DNA of 64,000 nucleotides from Emiliania huxleyi CCMP1516 (lineage: Eukaryota > Haptophyta > Isochrysidales > Noelaerhabdaceae), in assembly GCF_000372725.1 (NCBI RefSeq), contig NW_005195220.1, positions 210,822 to 274,821 on the forward strand. Direction: 5' to 3'. Each line of letters starts with the position of its first letter. The first letter of the stretch is position 1. The translations under genes and the position numbers were made by a program. Below the pieces are notes generated by a model. That model was not told where the DNA came from and did no database searches. It worked only from the letters and a program-made list of their open reading frames with translations. Positions 29,902 to 40,085 of the stretch are shown here, in pieces.

Positions 29902-30166
29902 AGTTTCGCCTTCCCATCAATCAATCAGATGGTCAAAGCAACAAACATTGGATAACCAAAAACACTGCTCACTCGTGCTGTGCTCCTACCTGCACAAACA
30001 GCTCCTCTTGGGGAGGGATAACTCATCGACATGCTTCAAGTCGTAGGACGGAGCCCGCTGTGGCTTCTCTCCAGAGATCTTCGAACGAGTCGTCCGCGCA
30101 ATCGCTGCGACCGTTGATGATGCCTGGCTGTTCTGAATTAATTTTAGCTGCGTCGTCGGGTGGCCG

Positions 30167-30510
30167 TGGCACTGAATAGGTCGCCTCCCAAAAAGGTCCT
30201 CACACACCTGAGGTCCTCACGGCAGCAGGTCCTCACACAACACATCACAGCGAGAGGAAACTGCAAGACTTGACCTCTAGATGACGAAGGGGGTGGAAGG
30301 CCAAGCATCTCAGATTGGTGTCGAGCCTGAGTGACGCCAAACCGCTCGGCGCAGGCCAGCACGCCAGCTGCCTCGCGGCTGGCATGCTCCAGCGTCCCGG
30401 CTGCAGGCAGGGTGAGCACCTCTTTGTGAGGACCTCTCTCGTGTGAGGACCTCTCTGCCGGGCGACAGCCAGGGGCCACAGCTCCTGTCCACGTCGATGT
30501 TTTACGGAGA
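30167..30510. repeat. Dispersed repeat (ggtcctcacac family), copy 1
   Basis: Aataggtcgcctcccaaaaa, ggtcctcacacacctgag and cagctcctgtccacgtcgat occur here and again at 32833-32985. Ggtcctcac and its complement gtgaggacc recur within each copy. Confidence 0.85.
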
Positions 30511-31138
30511 GAACGAGGTGTTTGAGCCTCTCTCGAGGTTCTCGAGGTTGATATCCTTTGGCCGCGTTGGGTAGCGAGTTTGAGCCTCTGCTCTTGCCTC
30601 ATGGGAGTTCAAGCAAACTGCAGGTGGCGGCTGCTGGCCTGCTGCGTGACCGGTGTGTTTACGCACTGTGACACGGAGTGAAAACATATCAACCAAGAGA
30701 AACTGTAGATAAGGTTTGGTGCAACAAGGCTTGCAACCTGCAGACCGCCTCCTGCTGGACCTCGTCCGGTAAATCGGTGTCATAGCCCTCCCGCGAAGGC
30801 GCTCTCGAAAAGAAAATACCCTCGTGAGGCCGTGAAAGCACGCCCAACCTAGCTACTTGCCCCCGAAGGCAAGTGCGTCTGTTCACAGCTCACGAGAGTA
30901 AAAAGAAAAAGCAAATCCACTCGTTGCAACATACGGGTTGTCACACGGGTGCTTGCTGCATCAAATTGCACAGTGCCGTTGGATAGTTGCGGCACACTAT
31001 TCAAGTTGCTTTCATTGTTCGTACGATTGGTATGGCATGTATTGTTGAGTTTGGTGTAAATGGGTGGTGGGCGACATCGAAACGAGGCTGTGGCTTCGCG
31101 AGCAGCGCCTTGCCTCTCTAATATGGGCCACCGCACTG
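30511..31138. other. No clear gene; repeat pieces
   Basis: 30535-30575 shares gatatcctttggccgcgttg with 54340-54362 (inverted). The rest, including an AT-richer stretch near 30900-31060, shows no coding motif. Confidence 0.4.
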
Positions 31139-31346
31139 GTCAAACTATTAGCCTCATAATGAGGAAAAGGCTAATAGCGATTTCAAATAGTGCTACTATT
31201 AGCTCAGAGGAGCTAATAGCTGAGCTTCATAACGTCTGGAGCTATGAGAACACCACTATGAGAAGGGCTAATAGCGACTATTAGGGCGCTATTAGGGCAC
31301 TATGAGAGCCTAATAGTGCCCTAATAGTGCGGCTAATAGTGCGGTA
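31139..31346. other. Cluster of ctattag/ctaatag motifs
   Basis: About ten copies of the 7-mer ctattag or its complement ctaatag in some 200 bp, in mixed orientation and often in inverted pairs (gctaatagcgactattaggg). The spacing is irregular, so it is not a simple tandem repeat. It could be a binding-site cluster or a degenerate element end. Confidence 0.6.
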
Positions 31347-31398
31347 CCCGCGCGACGCGCACTACGCGCGGCGCGGCAAGAGCGATGGCGCCGACTCT

Positions 31399-31598
31399 CT
31401 AGGAGACGGGCTTCCATGAGGCAACCACCGCGAACGAGAAGGTCACCGTGGAGTCGTTGAACTTGACCGTGGTGACGTCAGGCTTGGTGGTGCTCTTCAT
31501 CACCTTGACGCACCAGCCGCCGGCGGAGACGCCGGGCCACAGCGAGGGCGGCGCGAGCAGGAAGCTGGTCGTGCGGTCCGCACGAGCGCGGGTGTTGC
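31399..31598 (-). CDS. Last exon of an unknown protein
   Basis: After an acceptor (ttgcgcag) the frame reads NTRARADRTTSFLLAPPSLW, GGWCVKVMKSTTKPDVTTV and TVTFSFAVVASWKPVS, then TAG at 31399. It looks like a beta-strand-rich C-terminus. Upstream exons between 31600 and 32140 could not be traced with confidence. Not recognised. Confidence 0.45.
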
Positions 31599-32146
31599 CT
31601 GCGCAACAGGGGCACGGGGACGAGCGTCAGCCCGGCAGCTTGCGGCGGCGCGCGCGCGCGGCGACGGTGCGCACGGCTTGGGAGAGCAGGGAGAGAGAGA
31701 GATAAGGCCGCTGCCGCCGCAGAACGCAGGATGTGGCTGCGTGCGGGGCGCGGCGGGCGCGGGCGCGCGCTCGGACCTTGCAATTTCAAACTGCGCACGC
31801 CCTGATCACGAACAGGATGCGGGCGGCGCAGAGATCTGCTGCCGCCCGGACCGCCGCCCGGGGATGACCCAGGACCTCGCCGGCGCTGCGCCGGCGAGGG
31901 GCCGACGCCCGGCGGTTGATCGCGTCGGCAGCCGTTCCGCTTCACATGCCTGCGGACAGCGCCGACGGGTGGTGAGGAGGGCGGAGAGCCGGCGGGCGCG
32001 GTGTGCCGCGGTCGCCGCGCGCTGGTGGTGTGCGCGCGGTCGCCGCGCGCTGGTGGGCAACAGGTCACCGAGGCGAGCGGGGAGCGAGCGAGGAGCACAC
32101 TGGCCAGTGTGTGCTGTGCGCGACTCTCAAATCGCCAAGTCAAACA

Positions 32147-32261
32147 AGAATTTAAACAAAACAACTCTCTCTCACAGCAGACAGGCTCGACACAGGTGCG
32201 AACTGGCGCGTGCTAGTACTATCACCGGCACACCACCGGAGCCGCCTAAGCGACTCCGTTA
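32147..32261 (-). mobile_element. tRNA-like SINE, copy 2
   Basis: Inverted, near full-length copy of 19638-19752, abutting the C-terminal codons of the frame at 32246. Confidence 0.65.
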
Positions 32262-32830
32262 AGAACGGCAATGCACTTAGCTCCGTGCACAATGCCGCTG
32301 TCCCCGCACGCTAGCTCGTTCACCGTCTGCCACGCCACGGCGGTGTGGAGAACGACAGACAAGCGCTGCATCTGCAGCCCGTGCCAGTTCTTGGTGGTCC
32401 ATGTGACCTCATCGAGGTGCTGAGCGTGCGAAAGTTTGTTACTCAGCTGGTCCGCCGCCTGCCGAAGAATTCTGCGGACGCCGTCCCCGAAGCCGCCGAA
32501 CGTCTCGAAGTCGAGCAAACGCAGGTCGCAATTCTTCTCCCGCGCGAACCGGTACTCGCCCTTCTCGTAGCGGGCCGTCACAGGTGCCCCCGCCTCCGCC
32601 TCCCCCTCACTCTCCCCCTCCTCCTCTTCCGCCGCCGCCGCCTCCGCCTCTGCATCCTCCGCCTCCCTCCCCCCCTCCCCCCCCCCTCCCGGCCGCGGCC
32701 ATGCAGCATGCCCTAACACTAAGTCGAGCAGCGCCCGCTCGGTGTTGCCGAAGGCGACAAAAGCCCCCTTCCAGCCGAGCCGATCGCCACCCTTGCACGC
32801 AAGCGAGCTCGTCAGTTTCAAGTCGCCAAG
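32246..32830 (-). CDS. Hypothetical protein, probably partial
   Basis: Minus-strand frame with complex sequence at both ends (LGWKGAFVAFGNTERALLDL; YEKGEYRFAREKNCDLRLLD; WHGLQMQRLSVVLHTAVAWQ) and an Ala/Glu-rich low-complexity middle. Its 5' side runs into a dispersed repeat and its 3' codons into a SINE, so the true limits are unknown. Family not recognised; a repeat-encoded protein is possible. Confidence 0.45.
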   Translation of the reverse strand, partial: LGDLKLTSSLACKGGDRLGWKGAFVAFGNTERALLDLVLGHAAWPRPGGGGEGGREAEDAEAEAAAAEEEEGESEGEAEAGAPVTARYEKGEYRFAREKNCDLRLLDFETFGGFGDGVRRILRQAADQLSNKLSHAQHLDEVTWTTKNWHGLQMQRLSVVLHTAVAWQTVNELACGDSGIVHGAKCIAVLNGVA

Positions 32831-32832
32831 CT

Positions 32833-32985
32833 TGAATAGGTCGCCTCCCAAAAAGGTCCTCACACACCTGAGTGAGGTCCTCACGGCAGCAGGTCCTCAC
32901 ATCACAGAGAGAGAGAGAGGAAACTGACTTGACCTCTCTGCCGGGAGACAGGGGCCACAGCTCCTGTCCACGTCGATGTCCACGC
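32833..32985. repeat. Dispersed repeat (ggtcctcacac family), copy 2
   Basis: Second copy of the repeat at 30167-30510, shorter, with a (ga)n insertion. Confidence 0.85.
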
Positions 32986-33084
32986 AGAGAACCGCGCTGC
33001 CTCCAGGTCCCACCCCGGGCCCTCCGGTCGTGTGTATATCGCGCGCCTTGAACGGGGGGCGCGGAAAAGAGCAATGGACACTTG

Positions 33085-33165
33085 GAGCACTTGGAGTGCA
33101 GTCATTAGCCTCACATCCAGGGCCGGGGAGCTAAGGAGCGCACCCAGCGGGCCGGATGATCGGGA
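33085..33165. repeat. Repeat shared with the LINE fragment at 45.9 kb
   Basis: Ggccggggagctaaggagcg, cacccagcgggccgg and an upstream acttggagtgcagt match, inverted, 45945-46020. The conceptual AGELRSAPSGPDD is common to both. Probably a LINE-derived fragment just upstream of the HTTM gene. Confidence 0.7.
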
Positions 33166-33319
33166 TCGGGCTACGGGCTACGCAGCGGGATCGTGGCAGA
33201 ATTTCTTTTTTTGCGCGAGCACCACGCCTCAATCACTCGGTTGGCTCAATCACTTGCGAGCACCACGCCTCACCTCTCCCACAGTGCGACACACACGCAC
33301 ACTGAGCCGCTGCGCCGCC

Positions 33320-34900
33320 ATGCCAGCTGCTTCCAGCCTTCGCCGGCTCCTCTCTGCACCCTTTGCTGTCACGCCGCGCTGCGCGATCTTCTTCCGGCGG
33401 TGGGTCGCTCTGCTCGTCCTCCTCGAGGCTGCGAGCCGTTGGGACGCCCTCCGCTGGCTCTACACAGACAGCGGTGCTCTCCCGCGGCGCTTGGTACTGC
33501 CCGACCCGGCGGAGGATCCGCTCGCGTGGGCCGTGTGTGCGCATGCGTGGCACGGGTCGCTAGCTTGGGCGCAGGCGCTGACAGCGCTGCAGGCCTCCGC
33601 TGCCGTCGGCCTCTTCTTCGGCGCGCGAGGCGCCGGGGTGCTCGCCTGGTGGCTGCACCTGTCTGCGTGCCTGAGGGTGCCGCCGCTCATCTTCATCCTC
33701 GACCGGTACCTGCATCTCCTGCTGGCCTTTGCGGTGCTGCTGCCCACGCCGCCGCCCAGCGGAGGTAGCAGCCTCGCGTCGCTGCTGCTCGCAGTGCAGC
33801 TCGTCGCAATCTACCAGGACGCGGGAGGCGCCAAGCTGCGCGACCCTGCCGCCGCCTGGTCCCTCGACGCGCCCGTCGCCGCCCTCGACACCTACCTCCG
33901 CCACACGCCGCCGGCGCGAGCGGCGCACGCGCTGCTGGGAGGCGCCGGCCTCCGCCTCGCCGGCGCCGCCGCCGTCGCCGTCGAGCTCACGGCGGCGCCG
34001 CTCGCCCTCGCCGCGCCTACGGTGGGGCTGCGCCGGGTGTTTGTCGTCTGCGGCGCTGGTCTGCACGTCATCATCGCGCTGACAATGCGCCACACGGCGC
34101 TGCTCTCAATGGCTGCGATCGGAGTCTGGATCCCGTTCTGGGACGGCCCGAGGCTGCCGCCGAGAGAGAGAGGTTCCGGTCACCTCGCAGTAGGGCCATC
34201 GCTCGTCGTCAGGGGCTAGTTGTCCCGTTCGCTGACTAGGCGCTCCGGCGGGCAGCAGGGGCGGCAGTAAGGGCGGCGGGGGGCTAGTTGTCCAATTCGC
34301 TGACTAGGCGCTCCGGCGGGCAGCAGGGGCGGCAGTATTGGCGGCGGCGGCGGCGCGCAGAGAGCGTCGCTGCTCTGCCTGAGTGCGCTCGCCCTCTCCT
34401 CCGCCATCTACCAGTGGCGAGGCGGGGGAGGGCCTGGCTGCGGCAGCCGCGCCACGCCGGGCGTGTTGTGGCGCGCGCTGCTGCACAACCGCTGGGACGT
34501 CTTCGCGTCCGCCGAGGAGCACGTCGTGTGGGAGATAGCGCCCGCGAGGCTGTCGGACGGTGCCGTCGTCGACTTGTGGCGAGGCACCGAGGAGGTGTCC
34601 TGGGCGGTGCCGGAGGAGGAGGCTCCGGCTCACGGCGGGCGCTGGCGCTCGCTGCCGCTCACCGCCGAGCGGGGCGAGGACGAGGAGGCGCAGTTCTGGG
34701 GCGCGTTGTGCGACGAGTGGGAGGCGCGCGAGCGGGAGCGCGTGCGGCGGGCTGCAAGCAGCGGCAGGCGCTCGCGGGCAGGGGCGGCGGAGGCGGCAGA
34801 GGCGGCGGCGGCGGCGGCGCGGACGGTGGTGGGCTTCCACTTTTATCTGCTCGCTGCCGACATCCTCCCGGCGCCCACACCGGTGAAGAGCGGCAGCGAG
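33320..34900 (+). CDS. HTTM (vitamin K carboxylase-like) membrane protein, 2 exons
   Basis: Begins with the HTTM signature: PFAVTPRCAIFFRRWVALL, then LYTDSGALPRRLV, several hydrophobic helices, RVPPLIFILDRYLHLLLAF and TMRHTALLSMAAIGVWIPFW. After an intron of about 170 bp (about 34190-34360, containing an 84-bp duplication) the frame resumes with a hydrophobic helix. The soluble tail typical of bacterial HTTM proteins follows: NRWDVFASAEEHVVWE, RLSDGAVVDLW, FWGALCDEWEARERE. HTTM proteins sit in membranes; carboxylation is known only for some. The exact splice sites are unsure because reading phases allow more than one choice. The exon then stays open into the sulfatase region. Confidence 0.7.
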
Positions 34901-35635
34901 GATGACTTCGAGACGCTGTTCCGCGCACAGCTTGCTCGCATGGGCTATGACGCCAGCGCGCTGCCCCCGGGCACCGGTGCGCAAGTTGCGGCCGTTGCCC
35001 ACGTTGCATGGGCCAAGCTGAGTGCGCTCTGGGGAGGGTCCGCGCTTGCCCCTTGCGGACATCGGGTCTATCAGGATGGGTTTCACGGAAACCTCCAACT
35101 TCCCGTCGGCATCGACTGCATCGAGGCGAGGGTCAAGGTGGTGGAGGCCGGGATGGCGAAGCCTATGAACTGGGGAGCCCTCACTCCGCTGGCGTACAAC
35201 GATCGGATCAAAGAGCTGAGCGCACTCGAGCGAGAGCTGGCCGCACTCAAGAAGGCGGGCGCAGAGGCGAGGAAGGAGGCTGCAGATGCGGCTGCTGCCG
35301 CTGCTGGCGGTGCTGGGGGCGGCGGGAAGGGCGCGGCGTACGGCCCGACGCGGAAGCGGCTTCTCAAGGCCTTCTCCTGCGCTGATCGCGCGTCGCTCCG
35401 TCTTGAGAGTGCGCCGCCCTCCAGCGGAGCGCCGGGCGGAGGCGGAGGAGGCGACGGAGGCGGCGCTGACGGAGGCGGCGGGGTTGGAGGCGGCGGAGGC
35501 GGCGGCGGAGGCGGCGGAGGCGGCGGAGGCGGAGGCGGCGGAGGCGGTGGAGGCGGCGGAGGCGGCGGAGGCGGAGGCGGCGGAGGCGGCCGAGGGGGAG
35601 GCGGCGCTGGCGGAGGCGGCGAGGAGGTGGTTGGC
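34901..35635 (+). CDS. Open linker region between HTTM and sulfatase domains
   Basis: The same frame continues without a stop through YDASALPPGTGAQVAAVAHV, NWGALTPLAYNDRIKELSAL and YGPTRKRLLKAFSCADR, then a poly-Gly tract encoded by GGCGGA repeats (35430-35625). No domain recognised. Either the HTTM and sulfatase parts form one giant protein through this linker, or one or two introns and gene ends hide here. Confidence 0.4.
35430..35625. repeat. (GGCGGA)n tract
   Basis: About 195 bp of GGC/GGA triplets, in frame as poly-Gly on the plus strand and poly-Pro on the minus strand. Confidence 0.95.
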
Positions 35636-38410
35636 ATGGGCGATGTCATCCGTACGATGGGTAGTGGGGCGCGAGGCGGGCGGAGCGGCCGTGACGGGCG
35701 CGTTTTGCCCTTCCCTCCGGCGCCTCCGGGCGGCACCGTCGGCTACACGATGAGCAGCTCGACGCACCGCTGGCCTGAAGAGGAGCCGCCGCTCAAGGAG
35801 GCGCCCAACATCCTGATTGTCATGTTTGACGACGCCGGCTTTGGCCAGCCGAGCGCGTTCGGCGGCGGCATCGCCACGCCGAGTCTCGAGAAGCTCAAGG
35901 CGACAGGGATCAGCTACAACGCGTTCCACACGACGGCGATGTGCTCGCCGACGCGCGCTTCGCTCCTCACCGGCCGGAACCACCACGCCGTCGGCTCTGG
36001 CCAGATCGCCGAGCTCGCGAACGCATGGGACGGCTACACGGGCGTGATACCCAAGACTGCTGCCACTCTGCCAGAGGTTCTCCGCCACTACGGGTATGCG
36101 ACCGCGGCGTTTGGCAAAGACCACAACACGCCCGTCGATTCGCTCGGCTCTGGGCCCTTCGACCGCACGCCGACCGGGCGCGGCTTTGACCACTTTTACG
36201 GCTTCATGGCGGGAGAGACGTCGCAGTACGAGCCGCTGCTGTGGGAGGGGAACGTCCAGATCCCGACGCCGGCGGCGGTCGAGGGCGGAGGAGCGTACCA
36301 CTTGACCGAGGACCTCGCCGACAAGGCGATTGGCTGGATGCGGCGGACCAAGGCGCTGCACCCGAGCCGCCCCTTCTTCGTCTGGTGGACGCCAGGGGCA
36401 GTGCACGGGCCTCACCACGTGAGCGCGCGGTGGGCGGACAGGTACAAGGGCGCCTTCTCGGGCGGGTGGGACGCATACCAGAAAGAGACAGTGGCGCGGC
36501 AGAAGGCGATGGGGTGGCTGCCGGAGGAGGCGGAGCCGTCGGCAAGGCCAGAGGGGCTGCCGGCGTGGGAGTCGCTGAGCAAACAGGAGAGGGCGTTCCA
36601 GGAGCGGCTGATGGAGGTGTACGCTGGCTTCCTCGAGCACACCGACTACCAGATGGGCCGCGTGGTGGGGGAGGTGGAGGCCTTGGGCTTGCGCAACGAC
36701 ACGCTCATCATCGACATCTTCTCGGACAACGGCGCGTCGGCCGAGGGCATGGGCGGCACCGTCGCCGAGCTCAACGCGCAGAACGGCTTCACCTCGACGG
36801 TCGACGAGCAGCTCCGCGTGCTTGGCGCCCTGGGCGGCTTGGCGGCGATCGGCGGCGCAAAGACGGACAACATGTACCACGCGGCGTGGGCGTGGGCGGG
36901 CGGCGCGCCGTTCAGGTTCACCAAGCTCGTGGCGTCGGATTGGGGCGGGACGCGCACGCCGATGGTCGTGAGCTGGCCGGGGCGGGTAATGCCCGACCGC
37001 ACGCCGCGCCGCCAGTTCCACCACGTCAACGATGTCGCGCCGACTGTCTACGAGCTGCTCGGCATCTCTCCACCGGAGGTCGTCGACGGGCACGCGCAAG
37101 ACCCGATCGACGGCGTGAGCTTCGTGTACACGTTCGACGACGCCGGCGCGGCCGAGCGGAAGGAGACGCAGTACTTCGACATCATGGGCAGCCGCGGAGT
37201 GTACCACAAGGGCTGGCTAGCGTCCACCTTCGGGCCGCGTGCCCCGTGGGAGATGGGTGCGCCAGACCTGGCCACGTGGGACCCGACACAGGATGCATGG
37301 CAGCTGTACGACACGCGCCCGGACTACTCCCTGGCCAGGGACCTGAGTGGACAGCCGGCGCATGCGGGCCGGCTCAGCGCGATGAGGGCGCTGGCGGACG
37401 CCGAGTTCCGCGCAAACAAGGTGCTCCCTGTTGGAGGAGGCCTCTACGTCCTCCTCCATCCGGCAGAGGTCAAGCGGACGTCAAACACGCAGTGGCGGCT
37501 CTTCCCGGGCATGGTCCGCATCTCCGAGATCACGCGAGATCGCGCGAGATCACGCCCGAGACTGAGCCGAGATCTGCCGAGGTCAGGTTCGCATCCCGGA
37601 GAGCGAGGCGCCGAACGTGCGGAACGGGAACGTGCGCATGGAGGCCAGCCCCCCTCGTCTCACCGTTGTGTGCGTGTGGAGGAGCTTACCTCACCTTGGG
37701 CTTTCCTTGTCGTAGGCCGACCTCGACACGACCGCCAGCAGCAGCGGCGTCATCTTCGCGCTTGGCGGCTACGCGGGCGGGGCTTGCCTCTTCACCCGAG
37801 ATCACACCGAGATCACACCAGATCACCCGAGATCACCCGGGATCAGGCGGGGCTTGCCTCTTCGCGGCCGACGGCAGCCTCTACTACGAGTACTCGGCGC
37901 TGCTGCTGCGGCGGTACACGTTCAAGGTCGGCAGGCTCCCTCCTTCCTCGGCGCACGTCAAGGCTGGAGACTACCCGAGATCGCCCGAGATGATCCTAGA
38001 TTGCCCGAGATTGCCCGAGATTGCCCGCCTCTCTCGGCGCACGTCAAGGTTCGGGAGGGAGGCCCGTGGAGCTACTGGAGTGCGACGGGCGAGTCCTGCA
38101 TGAGCACGCGTAGGTGGGGATGGAGATGCGGACGCCGCCGCAGCGCGGCGCGCCGGCTCGCCTCCTCTTCACCGTCAACGGCGTGCCAGCCAAGAACGAG
38201 AGCGGCTGGCGCCTTGCCCGCCGGCGCGGGCTGCCGACGGCGACGACGGCGGCGGTGGAGGTTGGCCGGACGGTGCCGGTCGTCTTCACGGCGAACGAGG
38301 GCTTTGACGTCGGCATGGACCTCGGCTCGCCGGTGGCGGACTACTACTACGGCCTCAAGCCCTTCCGCTTCGACGGCAAGATCAACGCGATACACTTTGA
38401 GAGCCTATGA
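35636..38410 (+). CDS. Arylsulfatase (type I sulfatase), 5 exons
   Basis: Full match in order to bacterial-type arylsulfatases: APNILIVMFDDAGFGQPS (metal ligands), TAMCSPTRASLLTGRNHHAV (the CxPxR formylglycine site), FGKDHNTP, YHLTEDLADKAIGWM, PFFVWWTPGAVHGPHH, DIFSDNGASAEG, ASDWGGTRTPMV, FHHVNDVAPT. The C-terminal subdomain needs exons 37587-37643, 37716-37776, 37847-37962 and 38114-38410 (MVRIPESEAPNVRNGNVRME, ALGGYAGGACLFAADGSLYY, GFDVGMDLGSPVADYYYG). It hydrolyses sulfate esters, probably of algal polysaccharides. ATG 35636 is a guess, because the frame is open from the HTTM gene. Introns: 37514-37586 GT-AG; 37644-37715 and 37777-37846 GC-AG; 37963-38113 GC-AG, or GT from a duplicated donor at 38049. 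Confidence 0.88.
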
Positions 38411-39370
38411 CGCTGGGGCGCGCGAAAGGGCTAAGAGGCCCCGGGGAGCCGGCGGGGACACTACGCTTCCTCCGTACGATAGGTACGCATGTGAGTCAGG
38501 TACAGTTTGGCACACGCTTAGTCCTGAGCCGTGAAGCGTCATATCATGTTCAATCCCGCCTCCGGATGATGCCGGGGCAGCAAACGGGCTACGGGTGGTG
38601 CCATGGAGCCAGCCTGACATCCTAGAGCAGCCCGGCACCACCGCCAGCGCGCGTAGGCGGCGCGCAGCGCCGCCGCAGGCGGCGGACAGCAGGTGCGCAA
38701 AATTAAACGCCATTTTGGTTCCGCGTTTTGCCACTAACATCAAATGTCGGGATGAAATTGATTGATTCGACTACATGCCCGCCATGCGCAGGCCAGCGCC
38801 GCGCTGTGATACGCATAGAGACGACCCGACATCTCTGAACTAAGCCAGATTACTGCGAACGAACGCGTAGCGCGCGGCGGGGAAGTCAACGGGCGGGCAG
38901 CCGGCGCGCGGCGGCGGCCGGCCGCGCCCGAGGCGCGAGGGCGTAGACGGGTCACAAATTGCCCGGGACGGCTACCTCACTTGGTCTCTGACGTAGGCCA
39001 CGCACATGACCTGATTGTTAAAAGAGCCGGTCCGCGAAATTAGATGCCATTCTCCAGGTATCCATTTTAGCACATCGAAATCCCGGCCGGTACTGTTTTA
39101 AGAATGAGTGAAAGAGGTTGTTGGTGTTGTCTCTGAAAGAAACGGGCTCGGCTGCGCCTGGGTTCGGAGCTTCAACGCCGGCCATTGCGCCGAATAAAAC
39201 GGCGGCAAGTGCCGGGAGGTGCACAGGGGCTTCGGCGAGAGCGTCGATGCCTTGAGTTGCCCGCTAATTGCCGGGGGCTGCACCGCCGTGTACATCAGGA
39301 AGAACTTGCAGATGTGCAAACTGTGTGTATGCCGAATCGTGACGGCGGCGAGGGCGACACGGACGGAGCA
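38411..39370. other. No clear gene
   Basis: No motif on either strand. A near-palindromic GC stretch lies at 38635-38690 (cgccagcgcgcgtaggcggcgcgcagcgc in part). Confidence 0.4.
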
Positions 39371-39374
39371 GGCG

Positions 39375-39840
39375 ACAAAGGCGAATCCGACGGCGGAGGC
39401 GGCGACGGCGACACGGACGGAGGCGGCGAAAGCGAGACCGATGGCGGCGACGGCGACGGCAAGCGAGCTTGCTGCGGGGAGGGCGAGACGGAGGAAGGCA
39501 GCGGCGACGGCGACACGGACGGAGGCGGCGACGGCGACACGGACGGAGGCGGCGACGGCGACACGGACGGAGGCGGCGAAGGCGACACGGACGGAGGCGG
39601 CGAAGTCGACACGACCGACGGCGGCGGGGAGAGCGATTCCAACGGCGGCGGCGGCGACGGCGACAAGGACAGAGGCGGCGAAAGCGAGACCGACGGCGGC
39701 GACGGCGACGGCGACATGGATTGAGACGGCAAAGGTGAGATCGGCGGCGGGGATGGCGAAACGGAGGAAGGCAGCGGCGACGGCGACACGGACGGAGGCG
39801 GCGAAGGCGACACGGACAGATCCGAGGCGGCGACGGCGAC
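39375..39840. repeat. 18-bp array (ggcgacacggacggaggc)n
   Basis: Degenerate 18-bp and 9-bp units with purine-rich bias. They stay open in several frames on both strands (DGGGDGDT-type or SPSPPP-type), so no protein is claimed. Confidence 0.85.
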
Positions 39841-40085
39841 ACGGACGGCGGAGCGGCGACAGCGACACGGAAGAAGGCGACGGCGAGACCGACGGCACGG
39901 CGGGGAGGGTGAGGGCGGCAGCGGGGAGGAGTGCGGCGGCAACGGCAGCGGTGAGGGTGGCGGCGACGGCGGCGGAGAGAGCGGCGGCGACGGCGAGACC
40001 GACGGCGCGGCAGCTGGCGAAGTGGGCGAGAGACACTGGTATTCATGCATAAGCCGGCGCTTTCTCCGCGCCACTTGTGAACATG

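Noticed and set aside
35083-37207. Minus-strand frames opposite the sulfatase, up to 967 codons
   Set aside because: Shadow of a GC-rich gene. The plus strand has the full sulfatase motif set and consistent splicing.
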